64,000 nucleotides of DNA from Citrus sinensis (GCF_022201045.2 NC_068558.1:42551501-42615500); one strand, 5' to 3'. Shown: positions 1 through 13,508, numbered from the stretch's first letter. The notes: generated from the sequence alone by a model not told the origin. Program-made: numbers and translations.

Positions 1-89
1 GATTGAGATATTTTTTCATCTCATTTATATATACAAGATGAGAATGGGATTGGTAAATCTCATCCCATCCCGTCCCATTGCCAACCCTA
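1..89. mobile_element. right end of a hAT-like transposon (truncated by window edge)
   Basis: The stretch ends in CCCATTGCCAACCCTA, which read on the other strand gives TAGGGTTGGCAATGGG, a terminus of the kind usual for plant hAT elements (TAGGG-TGGCAA type). The left end lies outside the window, so the 8-bp target duplication (it would be the bases from 90) cannot be tested. Inference from terminal motif only. Confidence 0.35.
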
Positions 90-94
90 GCTGA

Positions 95-222
95 GAGAAT
101 GCCGAGAGAAACGGCATACAGTAATGTCGTTTCTCTCGGCGCCACCCCCCACCACGTGAACTTTTGCCCCTTTTTGTGCTAGAGAAACGGCATTACTGTA
201 TGACGTTTCTCTCGGCATTCTC
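95..222. repeat. 42-bp near-perfect inverted repeat (hairpin), arms themselves palindromic
   Basis: The left arm (95-136) and right arm (181-222) are complementary at 40 of 42 positions, with a 44-base loop. Each arm also contains the core GCCGAGAGAAACG followed by its own near-complement CGTTTCTCTCGGC, so each half can fold by itself. The two arm differences are G/T swaps that are wobble-tolerant in RNA. No coding potential is seen. It could be a small MITE-like repeat or a small-RNA hairpin. Confidence 0.75.
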
Positions 223-232
223 TCGGCGTTCT

Positions 233-1553
233 TGACATCTAGCACTCCTAGCAGATGCTACTAAAGTCTAAAGTGTTATATCCAGGTCAGCGAAATACTT
301 GCACCGATCTATTTTGGATTATTATTGAAGTGTGAAGTCTATTATTATTAAAATAAGACTTCAAAATTTGTCATCTATCCAGAAATTGTAATCAAGCAGT
401 CGATACTCTGGCTAAATTTCCTCTTAGTTGGAGCCACTCTCTTGTGCGGGCGGAGGATATTTACAACACTTGGCCTATTTTCTTTAAGTTATTTCTTGGA
501 ATAATAAGTATCTATTTTTTTTAAAAGAAAAAAAAAACTGTGACATATACTTCTAACGAGAGGGTATCTGATAATAAATTTTCAATAATTAATTAAAATA
601 AAAAATACTTGGATAAAATTCTTTTACAAAAAAGATAATATGTTAGAACTTCAGTGTGATGATTGTACAGATTATATCATATTTTCAATAAAATTCATAG
701 GGATTTATGTGATTATCCCTCAACTTTAGGGATTACAATTTACAGCAATTAAGGTTGTCATTTTTAAATGTAAAAATAATTGTCATTTACTTACAAAAAA
801 AAAATTTGTTATAGTTCAAAAAAACTATTAAACCATTTAATTTAATAACAATAACCGCAAAATTATTAAATTATATGATTTAATAATATAATATAATTAT
901 AGTATTAAACTGTATAGTTTGATAACTTTCTCAAACTTAATAAAATTTAGGATCGTAAACTAGATCTATGATATATATTTACGTGGAATTTACTCGAATA
1001 CTAATAAATAAAGGTGAAAGCAAAGATTGATCACATCATGTTCATATTCTACACCTGCTCTTGTTAGTAGATGTACCCCCGCACGAGATAAACCCAACCC
1101 AAACCCGGCATGCGAACTCTCGGGTCTTTATCTGTTGCGGGAAAGTGTTTTAGGTCAGGTTCCGATCCTTCGGGTTCACTCAAAAAAAAAAATAATAACC
1201 AGCTTGGACCCAGGTTTTGTCATCCCCAGTATTCCGCTCTGAACAACACAGTTAATCCTCAGAACACAACTGTAGCCTCTGCATTATGGGATTTTGATCC
1301 CTGAAGGGTGCCTCTTACCTCTTCATGGTTAGGTTTTGATCTCTGGAAAGTAGCTTTCCGTCATTGACCAAGTCATTTGAACCCTGGGGAGACAGCATTT
1401 GCTTCTGCAGGAAGGAACAACCTAAAGAAGGGAAATAAATGGCCTTTGTGCAGTGCATATCTAAGATTTTCACACATTCAGAGCACAAGATAAATTGCCT
1501 TCTTTGATGGCAAAGCAACAGTTACTACATTAAAATTTAGATATAAGAGGGAG
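233..1553. other. intergenic, AT-rich, no gene seen
   Basis: There are short open frames only, without family resemblance or splice structure. The part from about 1300 to 1553 directly follows the phytochelatin synthase stop codon (minus strand) and probably holds its 3' UTR and polyadenylation region. Confidence 0.5.
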
Positions 1554-4500
1554 CTAAATGCTTAGTGCAGCAAGATCCTCATCTACCTTATTCTCTTGGC
1601 ATCTCCTAAGGATGTGGAGTTGACGTCGCAGGTGCAAAACCTGCCAAAATTCATATTTCACAATGAGAAATCTTGCATGTTGATATTAGAGAATTAGAGG
1701 TCACATAGCCAACAGTAATGAACTTATTGCACCCATCTGACCCACAACAAAGATGAAAGCTCCGTTCTGATACCACAATGTTTATACTCTTAAGACTTAA
1801 CATACTTCACAATGCAGATTGACAAGTTCCTTCCATTCATCTTTTATACAATTACAATACCACTAACAGAATATCCAGAGTCAACATTTGAAATGCAAAA
1901 GAATAGAGAATTTTTTTTTTTTCAAAAGGATAATGTATTTACCTCTTCTTGAAGCAGTGTAGGAAGATTTTCTGTTGTAACAAGGCCAAGAATTTGTCGT
2001 GAAAGTTTCTCATCCCTGATGCCAGACCATGTTTCTTTAGGCAAGGCCAGTATGAGAACTGTCAAAATATCATTTCCAACCGGGTAAATCCCAATGTAAT
2101 TACTTGGGCCACAGCCACAGCCTCCAATTTGGGATGAAGGAACCAGTACATCAACCTCTTGCTCTATGCTACCATTCACCACTGTCCCAGACACCAATGT
2201 AACTGGCTTATCGCTGTTTGCTTTTAAGCATTTCACACAAGTTTCCCGGCAATAAAACCTCTCTGAGGAATCAAACTTTCCAGCCAAAATTCTGGCCCCT
2301 TGGCAACACACTTTTTCAGCAATATCAGGCAGTTCATTTTTGTGAACTAAAACAGACATGCTTCTGCAGCAAGAATTTACTGAAGATAAAAATGTCACAA
2401 CATGTTTAAAAAGCAAAGTTTCCTGCACTTGTCTTAACACCTCTTCCTGCATGACAAAAAATATGGGCTTTATCTTTGGAGGAAGTGTGTTAAAAAGCAG
2501 AAATAGTGTTTCACTCATCCAGAGAAAAGTGAAAAAAGAGTGAAGGTGAAGCTCCAAAACACCTTGAGAGCAAGCCTTCCTTTCTCCTCTTGGCTTAGAC
2601 TATGATCACCATCCTCTCGTCTCCGAACTTCTGCAACCCACTTGACAAACTCTCCAAAATTTGATGGGAGTGAAGTGAAAAGAATAGTGAGGACTTCCTC
2701 AAAATCCTTAAAATCTTTTGACTTTACAATTTTAGGAACTTCATCCACTAAATACTTTGCAATACCAACCCAATTCTCATGCTTGCAGCTCTGCAATAAG
2801 TCAAGTAAATCCTTAATCAGTATAACAGTGATCAGAAACTTAAGAAATAGATTCAATAAATTTTAGCAAACAAGGTGAACATGTGACTGAAATCAAATCC
2901 AGCCATGACGCATCCACTTCACAAACAGAGGGTACTGAGAAAATAAGTTTACTAAACTCTAGCATAATTAATAATCCAAGTTCCTTTTTATATTTTGCAT
3001 TACTAATAAAATATGTCAGCCTAAAGATCATATGATCTGTACTTTAGAAGTAAGTTTGCTAAACTCTAGCATAATTAATAACTCAAGTTCCTTATTATAT
3101 TTTGCATTACCAATAAAATTTGTCAGCTTAAAGATCATATGATCTGCACTTTAGAGTAATCACTTCCACTAAGTGAAAATATCAAGAACTACATCTGTGA
3201 TGATCGACAAGGAAATGAAGGTTCATCCAAGCTAGGACTTCTCAGGATGATCAGCAAGGAAATGAACGTTCATCCATACAGTATGGTCTATAGTTTAGTC
3301 ATGAGAAAAAGAAGCTGGTATATTTTACTGATGAAAATATTTAAAGCCTCTAAAAGATGTAGAAACAGCAAAACAAACATTTACCTCATATATCTTTGAT
3401 GGTTCTAAACTATAAATCTAAGAAACTCACATCCTCTAACAAGCAGTAGCTCTCACATTTCAAACAAAATAGAGCCAGTATCAAGACCACGGAAATGAAA
3501 CACGAGAAAAAATAATAAAATTTGAGAATGGAAACATGACATAGAAGGAGAAAATTGAAAACTGAACAGGATGAACAAACTAAACAAAAAATTAAGAATG
3601 ATGTATCCATTGTAAAGGCAGAAATGTATGTCTGATGTCTGTGTGCACACAGTTTAAATTTTTAAGTGATCATACCAATGTGTAGAGCAGTCCGGGCTCT
3701 CTGTGAGGCCTGGACACTAGCACGAACCTGAGAAACATCAAACTTCAAAAATCAATGAAGAATTAAAAATTAAAATGCAGCCGTAGATTAAATAAAGCAG
3801 ATTTAACCACAAAAAAGATAAACTTCTATACAATTTCCAAAACCATAAATAGACTATGCTATAGGAGAAAGTACTAGAATAAAGAGTCTAAAATGCAGTC
3901 CATTGCATTAAAAAATATAAGAATCTTGGTAAATTTAAAATTTTTTATGCAAGTCCCTAGATCATCAAACTTGACAGCAGATTAACCAGTTAAAAGACAC
4001 TCTCTCTGGAGGTCTTTACAGGGTAACCATGGCTATATCATTCCTAATAACTAGTTTGGATGCATTCAACACTACTGGTTTTTTGTAAATCATTCTTCAT
4101 AAATCCTCCATTGCTGCTATCTTTTAAGGTTTATAATAACTTCAAGAAATTTGACCCAAAGAGCAGTACACAAATATAAGTCATGTTCACTGAATCTACA
4201 CGGTAGAATTCCATCAGCAGTTAGTAGATCATTGCCATCAAATTTTTCGCAAAACAATGATACTTCTTGCTACCTAACTTGATATCGATACTTCTTGCCA
4301 CCTAACTTGATATCCAGGCCACCAAAGGTAGGCCCCTTACTGATTAAATGAAAAACACATTATGGCGGATCCTAGATATTTCCAATTGCTCATCATTTAC
4401 CTGGTACAGGTTTCCAAGGAAACTAATTTCTATTTCTGTGTGCATTGAATGAAAAGGAACTGTGCTATTCATCATCTTGGTAAGCATGCTCTAGAACAGA

Positions 4501-7216
4501 GACATATGTCTATTGATATTAAAAGTAAGGTTGTGAGAAATTTACTTCATGTAAAAATACTGCATGTTAGAAACTAATTAGGAATCTGACCATCGATTTA
4601 AATATCATTATCATTAACTAAACAATAGCAAGCCAAGTTCAGAGAAGTTTCTTCAGGAGAAGAAACATCCAAAAACTGCTTCCAGCATGTCCAAAATCAC
4701 TGCCAGCAGGGATAATGTGATATGATAATGAGTAAAAGAAGCATACAAACACGTACCCCCTACGTTGTCCAGTTGCGTCATCAACTCTATCCATGGCTTC
4801 CCAAAGAAGCGTAAGTGGAACCCAGTGTGGAGGATACTTAAAACGTGCAACATCTAAAATGAGTGCCATGTCCCTTCCAGCATGATAACCACCAATGGGT
4901 GAAAAATGCCCTGTTCCAGTCTGCACAGAATATCCCCACAATACAAAACATAAATAAAAAAAATAAAGACAAAAAGTTTGTTGATGCCTAACAATTCTTT
5001 AACATGTCTAAAGAGGATGAACAACACAATTTAAACAGCAGCCTTCTAATGCAGTACACTGAAAAACACCTATTTAAAAGTAATGGCAGCAATAAATAAT
5101 TAGTCAGAATGAACAATCAAGACATGTGATGAAACTAATCTGGAGGATACATACTTCATATTACATCCTTCTGTTTATATATAATAGGATACTTTTCAAA
5201 CATAAGAATAGTAAAAACAGAAAAACTCCCTCTAAACCTTCCAACTGCATCAAATCTTTCGACAACAGATTTTGAGGTTGTGTAAACCTGTGAAGACCAA
5301 CTACAGAGCTATAACAATTCATAAACATCAAATATTTTAATGATGCAACATGGACTGCCATCAAATGTGATTAAGCAGTACCATGATTTTCCCAATCACA
5401 AGGTAGATACAAATACAATCAAGCAGAAACTCCCTTTAGAGTAAGGTATGCAAATTATTTTGGCTGTGTCAAAATGCCTACATAATGAAAAAGATATCAT
5501 AACAGTCTTTGGAGAATCAAATCTGTAGACCAAGTACACACTCTTCACATATAAACAATGATGATAAAATATTCCATGTAAGGCTATAAGAACCAACCAA
5601 CTAGCAAAAAAATGTATTGGTCCCAAAATATAGATCAGGGAAAAACCAACTAATTTAAAGTTGCTACCTGTTTAAAAGCTCCTCTATAATATGATGAGAT
5701 CACATGACAATCTTCTGAGGCAGAACACTGAGTTATATACTTCCGGAAATCATCAATGGTACTTTGATTTGTTCGGAAAGCTTCTACCTTTGCACCAGCA
5801 CAGTGAGCCAAACAAACAAGCTTACCAAATGAGATACCTTTCTCTTTAACCTTTTCCAAGGGTTCACAACAGTCGAGCATAGATTCATCAAACCACCTCC
5901 ATGGTCCTACAAGGAGAATAAATGAATATTTGATATCCTTCTAACTACAACCTCAGAGAATAACCAAAATGATGTACAAACTGATCAGAAGTTTCCACAC
6001 ACACTAAAGACCTAGAAAGCCTAAAAAAACCATAACGATCAAATATGAGCAAAAATGACTTACTGAAAGTGTTTTCCGTGCCTTCTTACATCTATAGGCC
6101 CCAACAAAGCAGTCAGCTAAATAAGTGATATTATATATCCAACCAAAAAAAAAATTGATGAAAACAAGAATGGATATGACAAGCGATTAAGAAAAGTTAA
6201 CCATGAAAATCATAGAGACACCATGAAATCAATGAAACTTTTTTGCTTCTTAAGCCTAGTGTAACTTTTAAAGCACCAAATAACAAGCACAAGCGTGCCC
6301 TTGCCTGCCTGCTGGCAACTCCAGGTACAAGGACTGTGAAGGCTAGAGGCAAGCGCAATGTAAAACATTAACAAGGCAGAGAAAACATTAACAAGGCAGA
6401 GACCATAAAACTGAACATATAAGATAGATTAAGTTTGCAGTTCATGGAAAACCACCCACATCACTGCATGCAAAAGAGTTTAAAGATTACCCTTCCATTT
6501 TCTTCCAGGGTCAATAGCAAGTGCATTCAAGACCATGGAAAGGCTAGCCAATCCACAATATGCAGGCTCTGATTGTGTCTGAAAATAAGAAATTAGCCTA
6601 TAGAAACCTTCCATTGTTCCGCCTTGAATGGCCTCGAGGAAAAGTTGCTGCAATTCCAAGCCATAAATGTGGCAGATCTTAAAAATAGCTCAAATCACTC
6701 AACACTCACACAACAAATGAATTAATTCAAACAATGACTAGATTTTTTTCCTAACAGAGATGGGGAACCATTAAGCAACTTTCTTTATTTACATTGTCTA
6801 AAATCAAGTCCTGGAGAAAATATCACCTAGCAGTCTCAATTATTTGCAAAAAATATAAAAGTTGAATGGCCTGATTTATATAGGTAAAAATCACTGTGGA
6901 AGTTGATAGTCATGAATCATCCCATTCCTCCATATATATATATATGGCGATACATTTCAATCAATTCAGCAAGTTTACTATCAATACAAAATGAAATAAA
7001 TCTTCAAAAAGGAATAGAAATAGAATTAAAAAATGTAATTTGCGTTAACTGAAGACATATTATAAACTTAAATCCATAAATGTTCCTCAAAATGAATGGA
7101 GTATAAAACCGCCAAAACTAAATGGGAATATAAGCGAATACCTTTCCTTCAGAAGAAGCGAAATCAATTGCAGGAGGGGAAGGAAGCATCCGTCGATACA
7201 AACCAGCCATCGCCAT
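1554..7216 (-). CDS. PCS1: phytochelatin synthase (glutathione gamma-glutamylcysteinyltransferase)
   Basis: Cytosolic enzyme that joins gamma-Glu-Cys units from glutathione into phytochelatins when activated by cadmium or other heavy metals. Exons on the minus strand: 7142-7216, 6491-6647, 5668-5906, 4757-4920, 3676-3727, 2563-2790, 1943-2446, 1554-1640. They total 1506 nt (501 residues), close to the usual 450-500, and phases agree at every junction. The papain-like catalytic triad falls where the family has it: Cys56 ([12 protein letters not shown]), His162 (TGTGHFSP) and Asp180 (ALILDVARF). The C-terminal half has the family's cysteine clusters ([20 protein letters not shown]) and ends with [15 protein letters not shown] in the last short exon. 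The start is the first ATG of MAMAGLYRR; a second ATG lies two codons later. The gene appears intact and probably functional. Introns carry small tandem duplications. Confidence 0.95.
2945..3158. repeat. tandem duplication, about 107 bp x 2, in PCS intron
   Basis: The block at 2945-3051 is repeated at 3052-3158 with few differences; both copies share CTCTAGCATAATTAATAA and AAAGATCATATGATCTG. It lies between PCS exons 5 and 6. A second short duplication (GGAAATGAAGGTTCATCC / GGAAATGAACGTTCATCC) follows at about 3210-3275. Confidence 0.8.
4259..4314. repeat. 28-bp tandem repeat x 2 in PCS intron
   Basis: Two adjacent 28-bp units containing CTAACTTGATATC differ at one base. They lie in the intron between PCS exons 4 and 5 and show no sign of function. 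Confidence 0.75.
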
Positions 7217-8928
7217 TTTCTTTTTAAGTTTCTGCGATTAAAGTGTTATCGTTTTCTCTGTGGATTAGCAAAGAAAAAAATATGTACGTTTCGCGGACTT
7301 TTAAGACACGTCAATTTATTTCTGTCAGCTAGGGCTTTGAGAATTGAAAACTGCTAATGAAACGACATCACATCACTTACCTGGCACAGAATCGAATATT
7401 AAAAGGTGTCAACCGCGCGTAAATTTTAAAAAAGAGTAATTAAATAATTATTCATTTATTCGCTTTGATGATGATATTCATAGGAAGCCACTTGCTGTAA
7501 AAGTGTCAACACGGGGAGAGCGGGTAAAACGGGTCGGTAGGTTGTATTTTATATTATATTAAATTTAAATTGATTTAAATATGACTTATTTAATAATTTT
7601 ATTAAAATATTAAAATTTTAATCCGACACAAAAAATAAATAGACATCTTAATAAATCGTTTCTAAAAATTATATATTTACACTATTGGAGTTTTAAATCT
7701 ATATAAAATTTTATAAATAAAATATTGTGTTTATATTCATTTTTCTGAAAAAAAAAAGAAGAAATATAGTCTAATATTTATTTGTTTTGATGGAAAGAAC
7801 TTATAAATTAATTTAAGTTATAAAATATAATTGTGTCATTGATCGAGTAAATAAATCATGAACTTTAACCTTAATTTGTCATGGAAAAAGGTCATGTTGA
7901 CTCGGACCTAACACATTTAATAATCATGATAGATTTAATGACTTATACCCATTTATTCATTTCATGTTCGTATTGCATAATTAGGTCGTATTAAATTTTG
8001 CTAGATCTAATCATGAGTTGAAAGGATGACCGTGAGAGTTTAGATCTTATAAGCCGCAACATTTTAACATGTCATCTATTAGATATAAAAACTAATGACA
8101 TGTCGTCTAAAATATTTTAATCTAAAACGACATGCATTACAGTTTTACTCGGGAGTAAAAGTTGTATTTATGGCGTGATCTATAAGATTTGACACGAAAC
8201 GACTGTGGTATGGAGATTATAACTCATCCTCACTTCTCTGATTCCGTTTATATGCATCATAAAACAATTATCATAGGACCAGCTCTTTCCAGCCTTTTAT
8301 GTAGTTGCCTTATGATAACAAACAGAAACTATTACAAAGCTTGAATGCTTGAAAACATTATGCTGCTACAAGCTCCTGCACAAAAGGTGGAGTTTAAAGG
8401 CTGATTAATTGGGATACAATCCAATAAGTTCCAATTTCCAAAGCCTTTTTTTAGTCACTTCAAGTGATTTTTTTTTTCCCCAAAAGTTTAATGTAGAAGC
8501 ACAGCAAATGATTAACGTCCTAATACTTTGTCGAGTAATGTTTTCAAAATTTATGAGTGAGGATCCACTTTCATCCAGACTTTTTCTGAGTTATTTCCTT
8601 CGGGTTCAATGAATTTGCTTTGATACTGTTATTATTATTGAACAATATTTTTCACCTTATAATTCTATTTTCAAGTTGTTCTTAAAGCATTAATATTATA
8701 TATATATTCTTATGGGATAGGTTCAAGAGATACGACTTTTAAACACATTTTTAAATATAAAATTTAAGTCTTTGGATTAAAGATTAATAAAATATTTACT
8801 CTCTAATTTATCTCTTCTTATTGTCTTCTCTTTCTTATCTTCTGTATCGATCGCTCTCTGTGCTATAAGATGCCTTATAATGCCAAGGTAAGCTACGACC
8901 ACCAAGACGATTTTTAAATCGTCGTGCA
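7217..8928. other. intergenic: PCS upstream region and decayed repeat sequence
   Basis: The first few hundred bases are the likely promoter and 5' UTR of the minus-strand phytochelatin synthase gene. From about 7510 to 8200 the sequence has repeat-like phrases (GCGGGTAAAACGGGTCGG, CGGACCTAACACATTT) typical of old degenerate transposon DNA, but no termini could be fixed. No gene is seen. Confidence 0.4.
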
Positions 8929-9896
8929 TAGGGGTGAGCATAAACCCACAACCCATGTGATTACCCAAACACGAACCAAATAAAATGGTTTGAGTTAGAT
9001 AAATCATGAAAATAGATTAGATTTGGGTTTTATGGAAGAAATCATTTCATAATGGTTTGGGTATGATTTACTTATGGGTTATGAACAAATTTCCAAAACT
9101 CAAGATGATATGTCAATGGAAAATAAATTAAATCAAATAAATGAAAACAAATTATTTGAGTTGTTTTCAATTCCAAAATCTCATATGATTTGGTCACAAA
9201 CTGGCCACAAAGAGTATAGTTGTTGAAAGTCTTGAACCAGAGCCCAAACGAGTTGTTGTTCCAGCTTCTAAAAAGAAAGCTCAACAAAAGGCATAAATTT
9301 TCTTCTTTCATTTATATATTAGTTTTCTACATTCATTTGTCAGAGCTGTAAGGAAGAATCTCGTTTTAGGTTAGATTTTAGTCATCTTTAGGTAAGAATT
9401 TTAAGCCAATTTTTCTTGAGGCTGGACTATAAATTCATTTTTATTTATTTTTATCTCGACATGTAGATTAGACTATAAATTTGATTTGATTTGATTTTAT
9501 AATATGATTTGATTGTATAATTTTAACCGAATATGAAAGTTTATTATTAGAAATTACGTTCTCATTTATTGACAAATAATGATTTTGTGATTAAACTTTA
9601 TTTTAATTTTATCGTATTCTTTAATTTAAGGATGAAATTATTGTAAAATCTATTATTTATAATTTTTTATCCACTATATTCTTTCATATTTTAATATTAA
9701 TTTAATATTTAATAACAATTAATAATTATTATAATTTTAATATAATTAAATTTATCAAAATAAAAAATATTTTGATTATAAAATTCATACCAAACTCAGT
9801 TAAAAATATTTTAGTTGATTTGGATTGGCCCAAATTTTTATGATCTGATTTGAGTTAACTTAATATCCAAGCTGAACTAAACCATGCCAATCCCTA
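8929..9896. mobile_element. non-autonomous hAT element with 8-bp target duplication
   Basis: The left end TAGGGGTGAGCA and the right end (read inverted) TAGGGATTGGCA form short terminal inverted repeats. The flanking octamers are GTCGTGCA (8921-8928) and ATCGTGCA (9897-9904), 7 of 8 identical, which fits the 8-bp target duplication of the hAT superfamily. The 968-bp AT-rich interior has no transposase-like frame, so the element would depend on another hAT for movement. Confidence 0.65.
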
Positions 9897-9904
9897 ATCG
9901 TGCA

Positions 9905-10957
9905 TATGTTACTTGGCCTATGAATAAATAGTGTTTCATGCTCATCCAGCATTTTTAAGGGAAAAGAATAAAGTGGTCGTACAACTATTAAAATCGTTTT
10001 ACTTGTGCATACACTAGAATTGTACGAATAGGTAAAAGCAAAGTTTTGTACCGTGGGATAAATTAAGATAGTAGCTGATTTAGCACTATTAATAAACACA
10101 ATGGTCAACAAAATCTGGGATTATTTATCTTTTATTTTTTGAAGATAATAATCGAAAAATAAATTTTGATTGCCACAAATTATATTAAAAAAATATAAAT
10201 TATTGGTTTCTGCCTTCTAAAAATAAAGGTCATGGTCTAAGCTTTATATTTTTTTATTTTTTTATGTAAAATTCAACATCAATCCATACTTATTCAAGTG
10301 AAATAGTCTTTTATATTTATTTCAAAGTAAAATAAAACCATGATTTTGGTGGTTATTTCATATTTTTACTTCGGCTTCATAGTTCTAACGGTACATGCAC
10401 AGTAGAAAGAGAAAGATATATGAGAGCGATGACAGAAAAAAGCAATAATGAATACTGAGAAGTAAGGAGGGAGGAGAGAGATATAATATTAAATTAAAGA
10501 TATATTAATTCATGCATCAAATTTTAGCTCTATATTGTTCTTTAATTCAACAACTCTAAATTTTAATTTAAAATTATGTTTCTTGAACTTATTTTTATTC
10601 TTTTTATATATTTTACATTACTTATTGTTATTTATACAAGTCACAGCTAATTAAGTCACCCCAAGGGTAAGGCACCCCTTATTTTGTTGTTTAGTACGAA
10701 AATAATTGGATTAGAGAGGTTGTAGGTATTAAAGAGTCAGAAAATCGACACTTGGGACCAAATGTAGATGGAATAAACTATTAAGGACTTATGGTTAATA
10801 ACAAAGAATAGGAAACAAGAATATTAATATATATATATATGGAGAAACACCTTGTTCAATATCTTGTAATAACATAGCTAATATAAATGCTATTAAAAAA
10901 AGAAAAAACATGTTGCTATATTTTCATAATATTGAATCAAAATTTAATTTTATAACA
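9905..10957. other. intergenic, AT-rich, nothing recognised
   Basis: No gene, RNA or clear repeat boundary is seen. A short (AT)n run lies near 10830. Confidence 0.4.
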
Positions 10958-10960
10958 TTA

Positions 10961-11585
10961 ATGGTGCATTTACTTCATGGAAATGAGAATGTGGTGAAAT
11001 GAGAATGAGTTGGGAATGTGAATGAGTTGGAATGTGAATGAGATTATAATGTTTACTTGGCAAAAATAAATAGGAATGTGAATGTGCTGAAATATCATTG
11101 ATGTGTTTACTTGGCAAAATAAATGGGAATGAGAATCAATTTACCAAAATACCCATAGTATTAAATAATGTAATTTTCATTAACTAGATACATATATAAA
11201 TATTATATAAAATGATATTAATTAAAAAATAAAATTAATAATAATAAATGTTAATAATGATAATATTAATAAAAATAATAATAACAATTAATAATAATTA
11301 AAATAATAAAATTTAATAATAATAACAATAATGACATTTAAAAATAATAAAATTAATAGTGATTTGAATGTGGGTAATTTAAGAAATATAAAAAATTTAG
11401 AGGGATACAAAAGTCAGTTAAGGAAATGTGAATCCCCAATGAGAATGAGATTCTCATTTCTTATTCTCAAATTGTGTGAGACCACACATTTTATTCTCAC
11501 TCTCAAATTATATTTTACCAAATAAATATAAATTTTATTTTCATTCTTTATTAATATTCTCTAAATTATCAAGTAAACACACCAT
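10961..11585. mobile_element. MITE-like element with GTTTACTT-type termini
   Basis: The left terminus ATGGTGCATTTACTT and the inverted right terminus ATGGTGTGTTTACTT match at 13 of 15 bases. Subterminal GAGAATG-rich sequence on the left and CATTCTC/ATTCTCA-rich sequence on the right are also inverted. The middle is very AT-rich and non-coding. TTA trinucleotides lie near both ends, but on the right three bases intervene, so the target duplication is ambiguous. The termini resemble those of the element at 61919-62804. Confidence 0.6.
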
Positions 11586-11665
11586 GAGTTATTAGCACAA
11601 TTTCAAAAATAAAAATAAAAATAAAAAAGCAAAATCATGTAACTAAATTCCCAATTCCGTATTTA

Positions 11666-12010
11666 GGCTCCGTTTGGTACAACTTATTAAATAGAGCTTA
11701 TAACAGTATATCTTATACCAATAGAGCTTTTGGACAAAAGGTCATTGGATGTTTGGTTGTCAATAAAAAAAGTACTTTTGAACCATTAAACTATGTGATA
11801 TTTTTTATATTATATATATTTAGAAAAGCTTTATAACCTCTACTCCCAAAAGCTCAAATTTTGGGCTTTTCCTAGTAGATGTAAATTAGCTTATTTAAGC
11901 TAAAAAAACTCTACTAAAAAAATAACCAAACAAAATAAAAAATTTTTAAAAATACTTATACGATTAAATAAGCACTTATGACTCTTAAATAAACCATACC
12001 AAACAGGCTT
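11666..12010. mobile_element. Tourist/PIF-Harbinger-like MITE with TTA target duplication
   Basis: The left terminus GGCTCCGTTTGGTACAACTT and the inverted right terminus AAGCCTGTTTGGTATGGTTT share the GTTTGGTA core. TTA trinucleotides flank the element directly (11663-11665 and 12011-12013). The 345-bp length, lack of coding potential and 3-bp TTA duplication fit a Tourist-type MITE mobilised by PIF/Harbinger transposases. Confidence 0.7.
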
Positions 12011-12065
12011 TTAGTTACACATTTTTGATCGACTTCACGACTTCATGAAAACACGTGATCGAGCA

Positions 12066-13508
12066 TAACTATGGCCAATGGGCCGTGCCGTGCCGGCACG
12101 GCCCACCAACTGTCGGCCCATAAGGGCTCGTGGGCCGGCATGGCACGGCCCACCAAATTGGTGGGCCGTGCCGTGCCGTGCCTACATTTTTTTCACTTGA
12201 GCCTGGCACGGCCCACGGCACGAGCCCTCTCGTGCCGTGCTCGTGCCGTGCCGTGGGCCGTGCCCAAAAAAAGCCCACCAACTTTTTTTTTTTTTTAGCG
12301 TGCCTAGCGTGCTTTATTCAAGCCCACGTGCCTGACGTGCTTTTTTAAGCCCACCAACATAATAATAATAATAATATTCACAATCATAATCATATTAATT
12401 TTTAGTAAGAGAGCAATTAACATTTTATTATTAGTTTATCACAATTTCACAACTATATATTTTATTTCACAATAATCAATCATAATTCATAACACAACAA
12501 TACATAAATTTAATTAAATTTAATTCCATAGATCATAATAATAATTAATTAAAATTAAAAATACAATCCTCGAATAATCATTACAATAAGTCATAACTAC
12601 GAAATATTAATATAACAAATCATAGATCACAACTTACAAGTTACAACTACAAAACACGAACTACGATCAATTGACGAATAACAAGCACGAAAGAAACATT
12701 TATTAATCACAATTAACTAAGTTATGATTTAATATTAATATGAAAATTATTTCATATGAAAAATATTTCATATGAAAAATATTTTATTATTAATTTTGTA
12801 AAAAAATTTATTTTTTTATTTATAATTTATAAATTTATGATATTTATAACCTTATTTATTAAAATCATGATATTTAATTATTTACTTATTCATTTAATAA
12901 ATTATAAACATAAATAAATAATTAAATAAATATCATATATAAAATTAAATATCATAAATAAAATTAAATATCATAAATAACATTATTCATTTAATAAATA
13001 TCATAAATAAAATTATGATATTTATAATTTTATTTATTAAAATCATGATATTTACTTATTCATTTAATAAATTATAAACATAAAAGATTAGAATATTTAT
13101 TTAAACTAAGATTTAATGATTTAAATTAATTTTTAAAAGTCTATGCTAAAAAATATATTAAAACATTTAATTTCAAGATATTGTACTTTAATTTCATAAC
13201 ATTTTATATTTACTTTTTGTTAAAAAAATTTACTTAGATATATTTTGGCCCACGTGCTATTAATGGCTCACGGGCCGCGTGCTAGCCCACTAATGAACCG
13301 TGCTTATTACGTGCTTTTTCGCGTGCCGTGCTTTGGCCCATCTCTAATCGTGCCGTGCTTTAAGACCCGCGTGCCTAAAATTCTAAGCCCGACACGGCAC
13401 ACGTGCATGCCGTGCCGTGCCTCGTGCCTCACCGAAACGTGCTCGTGCCTTGCCGTGCCGTACGGACACGTGCCGTGCCCGTGCCGCCCGGCCCATTGGC
13501 CATCTTTA
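12066..13508. mobile_element. 1.44-kb hAT element: GC-rich ends, AT-rich core, perfect 8-bp target duplication
   Basis: The flanking octamer ATCGAGCA is repeated exactly at 12058-12065 and 13509-13516. The left end TAACTATGGCCAATGGGCCG and the inverted right end TAAAGATGGCCAATGGGCCG match at 18 of 20. The outer 250-280 bp on each side are strongly GC-rich and full of GTGCCGTGCC-like motifs in both orientations, whereas the central 0.9 kb (about 12360-13240) is extremely AT-rich. No transposase frame is present; the frames seen at the ends are by-products of the GC-rich repeats. By duplication length and termini it is a non-autonomous hAT. Confidence 0.85.

Noticed and set aside
12069..12348. 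Open frames in both directions in the GC-rich block (about 70 codons each)
   Set aside because: They are by-products of the GTGCCGTGCC-like terminal repeats of the hAT element and mirror each other on both strands.
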